Shown piece after piece: positions 44,910-53,770 of a stretch of 64,000 bases of DNA (positions within the stretch are counted from its first letter, which is position 1; every line of letters begins with the position of its first letter). This DNA comes from Candidatus Methylomicrobium oryzae (GTDB lineage: Bacteria > Pseudomonadota > Gammaproteobacteria > Methylococcales > Methylomonadaceae): contig NZ_JAERVK010000004.1 of assembly GCF_016745425.1 (NCBI RefSeq), positions 1 to 64,000 on the forward strand. The letters run 5' to 3'. A model generated the notes under the pieces. The model did not search any database, was not told the DNA's origin, and saw only the letters and a program-made list of their open reading frames with translations. The translations under genes and the position numbers were made by a program.

Positions 44910-45416
44910 TCATTGCGAAGTTCCTGAGCCTCCTGAAGAGCCTGAGGCGCCCGAGCCTTCTTCCTGCATGGTGCCTGATGTGCCCGAACCGCCCTGCGAA
45001 GTGCCGTACGAACCGCTGGAACCACCTGAAGTACCTGAACGACCGGAAGTTCCTGAGCTTCCCGAAGTTCCTGAGCTTCCGGAAGTTCCTGAATTCCCCG
45101 AAGAGGTGCCCGAATCTTCCGGCGATGTGCCGCGCGATGTGCCGGAGCTTCCTTCCGGACTTCCGGTGATGCCTTGCGATGAACCGGTGGTGCCTCGGTA
45201 AGTTCCGGAGCTGCCCTGCGAACTACCGCTGCCGGTAGTGCCCTGAGAACTGCCGGAGCTTCCCATCGAGCCTCCGGACGTTCCCGTGTTTTCTTGCGAA
45301 GTGCCGGAACCCGCGCCGGTATCGCGCATCGTACCCGCCTGAGCGATGCCCGCCAGGCCAAGGCAAAAGCCGATCGTTAACCAGAGCTTTTTACTTAAAC
45401 AATTAGAAATACGCAT
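44910..45416 (-). CDS. Secreted Gly/Ser/Thr-rich repeat protein
   Basis: 168 residues from the ATG at 45416 with TAGGGAGAA upstream. The signal peptide is identical to that of the EF-hand protein except for one residue (F to L at position 11). The mature part is built of SGTSGSS-type repeats with no EF-hand. The paralogues are 36 bases apart on the same strand: a tandem duplication in which one copy kept or gained a calcium-binding end. Confidence 0.75.
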   Translation of the reverse strand: MRISNCLSKKLWLTIGFCLGLAGIAQAGTMRDTGAGSGTSQENTGTSGGSMGSSGSSQGTTGSGSSQGSSGTYRGTTGSSQGITGSPEGSSGTSRGTSPEDSGTSSGNSGTSGSSGTSGSSGTSGRSGTSGGSSGSYGTSQGGSGTSGTMQEEGSGASGSSGGSGTSQ

Positions 45417-45579
45417 ATTGATTCTCCCTATTGGATTAATAGTCATATATCATTCTTTACGCCCTTTCCCGTCCGAACGATCAAAATCGGATAAACCGGA
45501 ATTCGAGTAACGCGTAAAGGCGTTGAAAATATAGAGTTAACTTCAATTATTGTCAGTACGATATCCAACAGAAATATTA

Positions 45580-46869
45580 TTAATTCAATAGCGGCCTGAA
45601 AATGGCGAGAATATCTTTTCGGTTTGCCGAATACCAAAGATTACCCAAATGACCGCCATGAGGATAAATAATGGCGCGGTCGCCGAATGTTTTTTCCAGA
45701 AAGGCGATGTCTTGATCGGTAAGCAGAAAATCATCCAGATTGTGCATTAAAAAAAAGTTCTCATTATTTTCCAGCATCGTTTTGATGGCCGGAAGGCTAT
45801 TCCGGGCATTGACTTCATCCGGGTCAATCCGTGTGTTCCCCATCTGCCGCAGCCGGTTAATAAGAATTTTTTTTAGATACTCGGTCAGCGTATAAGAGTG
45901 GGCCTCGCGAAACCGCTGAGTGCGATCCCCCCAACTGATCGGAGTTCTCAAAATACCCAGATTCAAGGCCAGATCGGCTGCGTAAATGGCATCACCAACC
46001 GCCCTTTGCATCCGCTCTCCGATCAAGTACCCGATTTCCCTGTCCGTAAGTCCAATTCTGCGATCCCATCCCAGGAAATAATCCGGACTATCGGGATCGT
46101 TGCGCAATGCCTCGCCCAGCAGGCCTAGCGCATAACTTTCTAGGTAATCGCGCTGATTTTCGCTATACACATCGCCGAGGCTGGCCATGTGGTCGATACG
46201 CCTGACCGATTGCAACAGATTGACGGGAGGATTGATCAAAAGGTAAGTCGAAATGCCGATTTTATGTTGAGCGGTATCCAGTTCGCCGATGTATGCCGCA
46301 TCCAGCGCCCCAACGCTCAATCCCAACATCCCGGTCTTGCCGATTTTGGCCCGCCATCGCAGCTTGACTTCGTTCAGGATTAATTGCATCGACCGGTAAA
46401 GATCTTCGGCATCTTTCCCGGTCAGGCCGGGCAGACCGGAGCGGCTTACCGCCAAAGCGAAATTCCAATGGAACGGGGAAGGCAGAACCAGCACATGAAA
46501 CCCGTACCCGGCCAAAAATTCCGCCATTTGCCTGGCCGAGCCGGCGTATGCCGAGCTGCCTACTCCGGGCAGGATGAAAACAAGCGGAGCCGAAGCCTTT
46601 TGCTGATAAAACCGGTAAAGCAATTCTCCTTTCCCTTCCAGGTAAGGATGATTGCGACCCTCCAGAATCTTGATCTGAAGATCGCGGATATCGCCGTCCG
46701 GAATGGTTTCCTTCCCCTGCATCAGGGAAACGGTAGAGGTTGCGATCCAGGGATCCTTATAGGGATAGCGGTAAGCCTCTTCACTGACTCGTTTCGCCAA
46801 CGCATCCGGAAGACCGCTCATCAGCAGAAAGAAAGCAGCCGCTGCGCAAACAACTCGTCGGGAATGCAT
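45580..46869 (-). CDS. Exported alpha/beta-hydrolase
   Basis: 429 residues from the ATG at 46869, where CCGGAGGA provides the ribosome site; 46935 would hide the signal peptide. Signal peptide to about residue 25 (FFLLMSGLPDALA). Hydrolase features: VFILPGVGSSAYAGSARQMAEFLAGYGFHVLV (oxyanion strand), the nucleophile elbow GLSVGA and a late GGHLGNLW holding the catalytic His. The substrate is unknown. The first gene of the minus-strand block leading to the low-complexity secreted proteins. Confidence 0.75.
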   Translation of the reverse strand: MHSRRVVCAAAAFFLLMSGLPDALAKRVSEEAYRYPYKDPWIATSTVSLMQGKETIPDGDIRDLQIKILEGRNHPYLEGKGELLYRFYQQKASAPLVFILPGVGSSAYAGSARQMAEFLAGYGFHVLVLPSPFHWNFALAVSRSGLPGLTGKDAEDLYRSMQLILNEVKLRWRAKIGKTGMLGLSVGALDAAYIGELDTAQHKIGISTYLLINPPVNLLQSVRRIDHMASLGDVYSENQRDYLESYALGLLGEALRNDPDSPDYFLGWDRRIGLTDREIGYLIGERMQRAVGDAIYAADLALNLGILRTPISWGDRTQRFREAHSYTLTEYLKKILINRLRQMGNTRIDPDEVNARNSLPAIKTMLENNENFFLMHNLDDFLLTDQDIAFLEKTFGDRAIIYPHGGHLGNLWYSANRKDILAIFRPLLN

Positions 46870-47029
46870 GTCATCCTCCGGAACAACCTGATACGCTAGA
46901 ATTCGCCGCTTTATTTTCCGAAATGAAGAATCCAAAGAATTTAGGTTCGGTCATTGCAGGAAATAAGGGCTATATCAACAAAAGACAGAGCAATAATATA
47001 AAAAGTTGCACCCGGACTGTCAGCTTGAT

Positions 47030-47308
47030 TCAGAAATGGTCGGTATTGATAATGTATCTCGCCTGCCCTCTATAGGGCTCTATTTTTTTGCCGATTTCAA
47101 AGGCTCCGGATTGATAGCCCTCAGGATTGTTTCCGGATTTCATCAATACTCCCGCTTCTTCGACAGAAGCATGTGGATAATAATGCACAATAGCTTCGAC
47201 GATTAGACTCGGCGGAGAAAGATTATTTTTTTCCGCGTCATTTGCCTGATTATTTACTCGAAACAATACCGCCAGCATGATACCGATTATCATTATTCGA
47301 ATTTTCAT
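47030..47308 (-). CDS. Small exported hypothetical protein
   Basis: 92 residues with a hydrophobic N-terminus (IRIMIIGIMLAVLF). The mature part has no motif I know. AT-rich, weak ribosome site. Confidence 0.45.
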   Translation of the reverse strand: MKIRIMIIGIMLAVLFRVNNQANDAEKNNLSPPSLIVEAIVHYYPHASVEEAGVLMKSGNNPEGYQSGAFEIGKKIEPYRGQARYIINTDHF

Positions 47309-47355
47309 GGCTTCTACATTATTGTTTTATTATTTATATTTAAAAGCCGAAAACG

Positions 47356-47682
47356 TCAGCCGCCTTTTTCTTTGCGCCGCATATCGATTTCCTTATGGTG
47401 GCTGGCTCGAAATGCAGCCCTCTCCTCCTTCGTCTTCATACCGTCGAGCTTCAGCAAATAATTGCATCTTTCTTGCTCGGTCATAAAATCGGCGCCGTAG
47501 ATATGAGAATATACCGGAACATCTCCCGCCCTTCCCGTCAATTCCTGAACAGGCTCGCTAAACGACTCTTCCTGCTGCTGTTCTTCTTCACTGGTACCGG
47601 CTGCATGCGCCAGCGGGGCAACGGAAAATAAAACCAGAATAAAAGCCGCGAAAAACTCTATCGATATCTCTTGCTTAACCAT
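47356..47682 (-). CDS. Secreted small protein with a TEQER...HHKE helix
   Basis: 108 residues. The signal peptide ends at about residue 28 (APLAHAAG). The C-terminal 45 residues form a charged helix with the recurring pattern MTEQERCNYLLKLDGMKTKE, then AAFRASHHKEIDMRRKEKG, seen in a family of periplasmic small proteins of unknown role. GAGGGTGA lies before the ATG. Its upstream region (47743-47810) carries a composite regulatory sequence shared with the DUF2934 gene at 62.9 kb. Confidence 0.7.
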   Translation of the reverse strand: MVKQEISIEFFAAFILVLFSVAPLAHAAGTSEEEQQQEESFSEPVQELTGRAGDVPVYSHIYGADFMTEQERCNYLLKLDGMKTKEERAAFRASHHKEIDMRRKEKGG

Positions 47683-47742
47683 AATTCATCACCCTCATTA
47701 CAATTAATAACAGCTGTTCTTTTTATTTTTTAATTAATTAAA

Positions 47743-47810
47743 TTTACAACAGAACAAGTAAATGTAAACATTAAATAACAGGCAATTAATGATAAGAAAT
47801 GGATAGAATA
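47743..47810 (-). promoter_or_regulatory. Composite regulatory element, copy 1
   Basis: On the minus strand: a 26-base box (47785-47810), 15 bases, GTTTACA (47763-47769), 14 bases, TGTAAA (47743-47748). The same three parts with the same spacing occur at 62646-62713. The box is 25/26 identical. TTTACA-N14-TGTAAA is a dyad. It ends 60 bases before the ATG at 47682. Confidence 0.75.
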
Positions 47811-48014
47811 GATATCCTATTTTTTAATAAACCGAGAGGGGATTTTCAAGCTGAAATGCCACGCAAGCGCCATGGCTTTTTACGTTTAAAGTCAGTCGAC
47901 ATAGGGCGCGAAGCAGAGCGCTGCGGTACAAACAAAGGCTTAATTCCCGCGGGAGCATTTACCGAGACAAACAGATTTATCGTTCCAATCAAAGAACGAG
48001 CCGGCCGAACCTAA
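47799..48014 (+). CDS. Doubtful small ORF
   Basis: 71 codons, MDRIDILFFNKPRGDFQAEM at the start, no family or ribosome site of note. Its start lies in the shared regulatory element copy 1, which argues that it may not be a gene. Listed because nothing else occupies 47811-48061. Confidence 0.2.
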   Translation: MDRIDILFFNKPRGDFQAEMPRKRHGFLRLKSVDIGREAERCGTNKGLIPAGAFTETNRFIVPIKERAGRT

Positions 48015-48061
48015 TTCTGAAGAGAAACAAAAGAAAGAGAGGAAAGAAGACTAATAAGCCC

Positions 48062-48097
48062 GCGCATGATTCTTCCGATACAGGAAGAATCATGCGC
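48062..48097. terminator. Perfect hairpin after the PAS-LuxR gene
   Basis: GCGCATGATTCTTCC (48062-48076) pairs perfectly with GGAAGAATCATGCGC (48083-48097). It has no T tract on either strand, so it may end transcription of the convergent genes only weakly or protect the mRNA 3' end. Confidence 0.6.
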
Positions 48098-48119
48098 CTG
48101 AACCCGTCGGAGCCGGGAT

Positions 48120-49598
48120 TCAATTTTCTTCTAGAAGCAGGCTTTGATCGGCGTGTGAGATCTCTTCATGCAGGGACATCAAATAGCCGGTCAGATTCAA
48201 TGAACGGCTGTTCAATCCCAATTTTTTGCGGATGTGCTTTCGGTGGATGTTGACCGTTCCCGGTGAGAGCTTCAGCATCGAAGCAATCACTTTTGTCGGC
48301 ATGGCCTGCCTGATCATCGACGCCACCTGGATTTCGACCGGGGTCAGCTTCATATAGGCGGCCGGCAGGCTTTCCGAAACGCCGTACGAATCCAGCAAAT
48401 GCTTTAAGTTGACCTCCAGAATGCCGATCAAGCGGATTTCGTTTTTATCGCGGGTATGCTCTTTCAGCTTTTTCAGAAAAGGCAGCACCGTTCTTTCCGC
48501 TTCCTGCGAAAGCGAGAACTGGGCCTTGGAAAGCTCCGCCTGTTGCTGCTTGAGCATCACTTGCAAAGCGGTGTTTATTTCGGAAGTTTCCTTATTGGCT
48601 TTCCCGAGGTCCGAATGCATGATTTTGATCTGCTTTTCGAGGAAGGCCTTTTTGTTCAGCAGAACTTTTTCAGCTTCCTTTTGCAAGGTAATGTCCGAAA
48701 AACAGATCACATAATGGCTGATGCGACCTTCGGGTCCAAGTACTTGGGTGATGCTGAGCGAGACGGGAAAAACCTCGCCGTTCTTGCGCCGCTCGCAGGC
48801 TTCGCCTTGCCAGTAGCCGTCGCGCACCATGGAGATCCACAAAAATTCCGCAAACGAGTCGTCCTGCAGGCCGCATTGAAAGAATGAAGGCGTCTGACCG
48901 ACAATTTCTTTCGCACTGTAACCGGTAATCCGGGTGAAGGCTTTATTGGAGCGCAGAATAAGCTTGTCCGCGTTGGTGATCAGGATGGCTTCCTGGGTCT
49001 CGAAAGCCGCGGCAGCCACGCGCAGGCATTGTTCGGCCTGCTTGAGTGAAGAAATGTCGCTGAGCGTCAAACGGAAAATCGGCAGTTCGCCGTCAATCTC
49101 GATGCGCAGGCAGTCGACCTGCACATAAAAAACGGAACCGTCGGCGCGCCGAATCTGCGTTTCGCAGCTCTGTCTATCCGCATTCTGGCGAGCCTGGCAA
49201 AAAAACCGGTGCCATTGGTCTTTTTCTTCATCGGCAATAAACTGCGCAAACAGCCGATTGATCAGCTTTCTGCGGGGCGTATCGAACAATTTCGCGCCGG
49301 TGAGGTTGCATTCGAGAATCACGCCGCCCCAAGTAATCGTACAATAACTGACCGGCGCAAAATCGTAAAGGTCGGCGTACCGGTCGCGCGAGGCAGTCAG
49401 TTCGGCCTGCGAACGCCGCAGTTCCTCATTTTGCATCTCCAGTTCGATCTGGTGGACCCGCAATTCGTGCAACAGTTTGTCGGGACTTAAAACCTCCCGG
49501 TCTTTTATGGCGACACGGGCAATTCGAGCTTCGGCTTTTTCGCGTAACTCTAACTGCCTTTGTAGCTGATCGAAGAGTAGATCGGTCTTCATAGTCAT
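48120..49598 (-). CDS. PAS-PAS-LuxR transcriptional regulator
   Basis: 492 residues. An N-terminal helical segment (1-75) is followed by two PAS domains (about 75-195 with YDFAPVSYCTITWGGVILEC; about 200-320 with SNKAFTRITGYSAKEIVGQT), a coiled coil of roughly 70 residues and a C-terminal LuxR-type HTH (LTPVEIQVASMIRQAMPTK, then LSPGTVNIHRKHIRKKLGL). There is no receiver and no kinase domain, so the PAS domains themselves likely sense the signal and the coiled coil passes it to the DNA-binding end. GGAGC precedes the ATG. Targets unknown. Confidence 0.9.
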   Translation of the reverse strand: MTMKTDLLFDQLQRQLELREKAEARIARVAIKDREVLSPDKLLHELRVHQIELEMQNEELRRSQAELTASRDRYADLYDFAPVSYCTITWGGVILECNLTGAKLFDTPRRKLINRLFAQFIADEEKDQWHRFFCQARQNADRQSCETQIRRADGSVFYVQVDCLRIEIDGELPIFRLTLSDISSLKQAEQCLRVAAAAFETQEAILITNADKLILRSNKAFTRITGYSAKEIVGQTPSFFQCGLQDDSFAEFLWISMVRDGYWQGEACERRKNGEVFPVSLSITQVLGPEGRISHYVICFSDITLQKEAEKVLLNKKAFLEKQIKIMHSDLGKANKETSEINTALQVMLKQQQAELSKAQFSLSQEAERTVLPFLKKLKEHTRDKNEIRLIGILEVNLKHLLDSYGVSESLPAAYMKLTPVEIQVASMIRQAMPTKVIASMLKLSPGTVNIHRKHIRKKLGLNSRSLNLTGYLMSLHEEISHADQSLLLEEN

Positions 49599-49825
49599 CA
49601 GTTGAGCTCCATCGAAATTTGAACTGTCAACAGCATATTAATTTTGGATACAATTTACTACAGATTCCGTCTGCTCGAAAACCGGCAGATTCTTACCGCG
49701 AAACTCAGGCAACAGCTCTACATGAGGGGAATGCTAATTAAGCTCATCAGCATATTCTACCTATATAATTGTAATTAGATTTCATGCTCGGCGAATTGTT
49801 CATAATGATCGAAATCAGCTTAAAT

Positions 49826-50554
49826 TCAAAAACTTCCCGATAATGACATGGAGCTTGACAAAACCGAATCGGTCAACGGAAAACGGCTTTCATCTTCCAA
49901 AACCGAAATAATCTCATCGCAATCAATGATGAGCTTGTCATCAGCCAGAATATGATCCGCCAGCCTGTTGATGGCGCTCCAGTTTGAGTAATCGCTGACG
50001 AAGGCGAATGCAGCCAGGAAGAATTCATTAATTTTTCTTTTTTTCAGGTCTTCGTTATCAAAAAAACATTCAAAATATTCCCTGACAACATCCAATTCAT
50101 ATGACCCGTCATAGTACTGCAGCGCCTTGACGTTGATCCGGTCCGAATTGACCAGTTCGTTATCGCGCATGGCTACATCCTTGGCTTCAGCCACCGGCCC
50201 CGCCAGCAAATTGATGATGTCCGCTTCGAAAGCGGTTTCATAGGCGATTTTCTGGGCAGCGGAAAAGTCCTTTGTCGCTGCAGCAAGTGACGTAGGCAGA
50301 TTCTGAACCAGGCGACCGCCTTCCATTTTGGCAATATAGGTATCATAAGGATCGCCGAGAAGACGTTTTGATTGGCTACCGCTTTGCACTATACCATTGA
50401 TCGTAATCCGAAAATAGACCGGCGGCAAACCTTTTTGCTTGTTGCCCAGATAAATGGCGGCAGCATGTCCGGCCTCATGGATGGCGTTTCTTCTACTGAG
50501 CTCTTTATGAGCCAGACGCGATGCCTTTATTAAGTTGTGGGAGTACTGATTCAT
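49826..50554 (-). CDS. Stand-alone HEAGH zinc peptidase-like protein
   Basis: 242 residues. The zinc-binding motif HEAGHAA lies near residue 27 (NAIHEAGHAAAIYLG), as in the peptidase domain of FtsH. The third ligand is probably acidic in the LNAGPVAE-like stretch (LLAGPVAEAKD) about 90 residues later, also as in FtsH. There is no AAA domain and no membrane helix, so it is a soluble peptidase fold without its motor. AGGAAC precedes the ATG. The substrate is unknown; catalytic activity is inferred from the motif. Confidence 0.75.
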   Translation of the reverse strand: MNQYSHNLIKASRLAHKELSRRNAIHEAGHAAAIYLGNKQKGLPPVYFRITINGIVQSGSQSKRLLGDPYDTYIAKMEGGRLVQNLPTSLAAATKDFSAAQKIAYETAFEADIINLLAGPVAEAKDVAMRDNELVNSDRINVKALQYYDGSYELDVVREYFECFFDNEDLKKRKINEFFLAAFAFVSDYSNWSAINRLADHILADDKLIIDCDEIISVLEDESRFPLTDSVLSSSMSLSGSF

Positions 50555-51833
50555 AAAATGTTCCTAATTGCCATCGATTTTTCATCCGCATAACACCAAA
50601 CGAAAACCGGCAAAAATCAAGCCCTTTCGTTCGGCGCACCTTAAAATGACATTTTCCATTGTTTTTTATTATCTAAACCAAGTAGGGCATCCGGCCGGGC
50701 AGGCATAGCGCTAGCTACACAAAGGTCCCTGCGCCAATCAATTTACAACGCCTTACACGCAACACAGATTGACTATTTTTCCTCGATAGCATAAGGAAGA
50801 TACCGCTATCTCCGCCCTAGCCCCGGGTAGGATGCCCGCGCCTGCCGGAGCCGATCGTGTCATATTCCGATCTTCCTGTAGCTTGCCCGGCCGTTTTTCA
50901 TCAGCACGTCAAAGCCAATCCGCACTGACTCGAGCCGCTGACAAAACCGCATTTTTAGATGATTTAATTTCAAAAATTCGGCTCCTCATGCGTTCTTTTG
51001 GCTTCCCTGGATAGCACGAGCCAAACCGGATTCTCATGCCATCGATCCGAATGTTTATAAAATTTTGTATCGGTTCCGGGGAATTTCCCTCTCTAGCAAT
51101 GCCGTTAAAAACTACCTCATTCCGGCAAAAATCGCCGGCCGACGGTCCAACTTAACGACATTGCCCTTTTCGCCGACGGATGCTAGTTTATATTTATATC
51201 TAGAAAACTGTAAATATACAAATAATGAGGGGCTAAGGATATTAAATGGATATACAAAGTATCAATTCCCGAAAAGCTACGACTCTAGCCCTGGCTAAGC
51301 CTTTAGAATATAAAAGAATTAAAGATTGGCACCGCAGTTCGACTTCAGCATTAGGCAGGCACTTTTTAAAAAAAATTGAGGCTTTATTAAGGGTATTTTA
51401 AGTCACTCACAATCACTTTATGCAATGCCTCTTTCTGTACCAGCAACTCGTCGATTGCCCTTAGCTAAACCTAAAAAAATCAAGAACAAAACCCGGAAAT
51501 ATCGAATATATAAACAACTTAATTAATCAATTAATGATTATAAATCATTATATTATTACAAGTTATTCTTATTTTTTGATTAATGCACTTAATTTATACT
51601 TATTTCGCATTCGAACAAAATTGGAACTTGAATAACGGCCCTTGTCTCTAACAAATTATTCAAAAACAAGAATCCGCGAACAAAAATCATTTACAACCAA
51701 TTTAGTTAAACTAAAAATCCAGGCATTCATAAATAATCCTACTTGCTAAGAAATTTTAGCAAACAGGTAAATTTCATGTTTCGGAAAAATACCGGCGCAC
51801 CATTTTGCGCGATTACCGGGGGAGTTAATCCTA
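50555..51833. other. Long AT-rich intergenic region before the trehalose operon
   Basis: About 1.28 kb. Short open frames (50832-51014, 51065-51298) lack ribosome sites and family resemblance. From 51300 on it is very AT-rich with TTAATTAATCAATTAA-type dyads around 51510-51560. It probably holds the regulated promoter of the operon that follows. No RNA gene was recognised. Confidence 0.6.
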
Positions 51834-52523
51834 ATGAATGCGGCAAATGACCAAACCCAAACCGATATTCCGCGGTTTGTCTTTAAAGATTGCGCATTAA
51901 TCGCGATTGCCACTCACAAACGCGCGGCGACCTTGAAAGAATTCCGCGACCATATCGAAACACTGAGCCCGGACAGTCTTTATTACCATTTCTGGGGCAA
52001 TCTGTTGTTGCCTCACTTTGAAGAGGCGGAATATATCAACGATTTTGCGAGCTGGGTACGCCACAGCCTGCACGATACGAAACTGGCCGAACAATTGGCC
52101 GTTCTTGACCCGACCTTTTACAATAATCCCGAAGACCTGCGCTACCGCTTGCTGGAGTACATCGACGACCGGCTCGAAGAAAGCGAATACCTGCAATGGT
52201 CCCAAGCCTCGCAGCGTTTTCAATTCATCCGCTCGCAGATTGTCGTATTCGAGTCGCGCACCTCGGTGGCCACGCCGCAAGAGATGGTGGAAATGATTCC
52301 TCTCCTGTCGGCCAACAGCATTTTTTATCATTTCATCGACTCGCGCCGCCGTACCGAAAGCAATATCGACGATTTCCGCCAATGGCTGGGCTTTTTCGGC
52401 GAGACTTACCGACCTTTGATCGATCAATTATCGAAAATCGATCCGTATTTCATCACTTTGACCCAGTTGCGCCAACAACTGGCCACCACTTTTCAAAACT
52501 ATATTACGGAGGCCGTGTCATGA
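51834..52523 (+). CDS. DUF5752 protein
   Basis: 229 residues. Two internally similar halves: SLYYHFWGNLLLPHFEEAEYINDFASWV in the first and SIFYHFIDSRRRTESNIDDFRQWL in the second, each starting in a LSPDS/LSANS turn. This repeat is the mark of DUF5752, a family usually encoded beside a trehalose or related glycosyltransferase, as here. Function unknown. GGGGGAG lies before the ATG. It overlaps the glycosyltransferase gene (ATGA), which suggests a complex or strict co-expression. Confidence 0.85.
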   Translation: MNAANDQTQTDIPRFVFKDCALIAIATHKRAATLKEFRDHIETLSPDSLYYHFWGNLLLPHFEEAEYINDFASWVRHSLHDTKLAEQLAVLDPTFYNNPEDLRYRLLEYIDDRLEESEYLQWSQASQRFQFIRSQIVVFESRTSVATPQEMVEMIPLLSANSIFYHFIDSRRRTESNIDDFRQWLGFFGETYRPLIDQLSKIDPYFITLTQLRQQLATTFQNYITEAVS

Positions 52524-53764
52524 CCTCCATGCTGGAATCCTATGCCGCGGTGACCGGCGAGGACGTGATCCGCCATTTGCAGCAGTTGTCTCGATCGCTG
52601 CAAGGAAAAACCGTGGTTCATGTAAATTCGACACGCCTCGGCGGCGGCGTCGCCGAAATCCTGGAAAAAATGGTGCCGTTAGGCCGTGAGCTGGGAATCG
52701 ACATGCGCTGGGAAGTCATTACCGGAGACAGCGAGTTTTATCAATGCACCAAGAGCCTGCACAATGCGATCCAGGGCAACCAGATCGGCATACCCGAAGC
52801 GCAATTGAACCATTTCCGCGAAGTAAACGAACAGAATGCAAATCAATTGCGGCCCATTCTCGAAGAGGCGGATTTTGTTTTTATCCATGACCCGCAACCG
52901 GCGGCGCTGCTGCAATATTGCAAGGGACGGAAAGGCAAATGGATCTGGCGCTGCCACATCGATGCCAGCCATCCGTACCGGCGTCCCTGGCGTTTCATCG
53001 AACAGTTCGTGCGCGGCTACGATGCGAGCATTTTTTCCTTGCCGCAGTTCGTCCAGCCAATGCCGCATCCGTCCTATATCATTTCGCCAAGCATCGACCC
53101 GTTGAGCGACAAGAATATCGACTTGCCGCAGGAAGAACTGGATTCGGTGCGCGGGCATTTCGGCATCGACCCGGACGCGCCGATGATCGTTCAGGTTTCG
53201 CGCTTCGACCGCTTCAAAGACCCGGTCGGGGTAATCGAAGCATACAAAATGGCCAAGTGTTATATCCCGAACCTGCAAATGGTGCTGGCCGGCGGGAGCG
53301 CCACCGACGACCCGGAAGGCGAAGCCGTCCTGAACGAGGTGCGCTGCGCAGCCGGCGATGACCCCAGTATCAAAATTCTGCTGCTCCCGCCCGACGCGCA
53401 CCGGACGATCAATGCGTTACAGCGGCTCGCCGATATCGTGCTGCAAAAATCCACCAAGGAGGGTTTCGGCCTGACGGTGACCGAGGCACTTTGGAAAGGA
53501 AAACCGGTGATCGGCGGCGATACCGGCGGCATTCGCCTGCAGGTGATCAATTTCCATACCGGGTTTCTGGTCAATACCCCGGAAGGCGCCTCCTTGCGAA
53601 TCCGCTATCTTTTGAATCAAAGGCAGAAAATGGAAGAAATGGGGGTTAAAGGCAAAGCGTTCGTGCGCGAAAACTTTCTTCTGACCCGCCAGTTGCGCGA
53701 ACACCTGACCTTGATGGTCGCACTGCAGCATCATGCGAACGATCGAATCGAAGTGAGCGGATGA
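52520..53764 (+). CDS. treT: GT4 glycosyltransferase, TreT-like trehalose synthase
   Basis: 414 residues, start fixed by the ATGA overlap. N-terminal Rossmann half opens with VVHVNSTRLGGGVAEILEKMVPLG, typical of TreT; IWRCHIDASHP is also a family mark. The C-terminal donor-binding half has VSRFDRFKDPVGVIEAY and the E-x7-E motif KEGFGLTVTEALWKGKPVIG. TreT makes trehalose from nucleotide-diphosphoglucose and glucose; some relatives use other acceptors. Its closeness to treZ and treY means two trehalose routes are encoded in one operon. The donor (ADP- or UDP-glucose) cannot be read. Confidence 0.85.
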   Translation: MTSMLESYAAVTGEDVIRHLQQLSRSLQGKTVVHVNSTRLGGGVAEILEKMVPLGRELGIDMRWEVITGDSEFYQCTKSLHNAIQGNQIGIPEAQLNHFREVNEQNANQLRPILEEADFVFIHDPQPAALLQYCKGRKGKWIWRCHIDASHPYRRPWRFIEQFVRGYDASIFSLPQFVQPMPHPSYIISPSIDPLSDKNIDLPQEELDSVRGHFGIDPDAPMIVQVSRFDRFKDPVGVIEAYKMAKCYIPNLQMVLAGGSATDDPEGEAVLNEVRCAAGDDPSIKILLLPPDAHRTINALQRLADIVLQKSTKEGFGLTVTEALWKGKPVIGGDTGGIRLQVINFHTGFLVNTPEGASLRIRYLLNQRQKMEEMGVKGKAFVRENFLLTRQLREHLTLMVALQHHANDRIEVSG

Positions 53765-53770
53765 CGACGC

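Noticed and set aside
51065-51298. 77-codon plus-strand frame in the AT-rich gap
   Set aside because: No ribosome site, no family; the composition equals that of the surrounding noncoding DNA.
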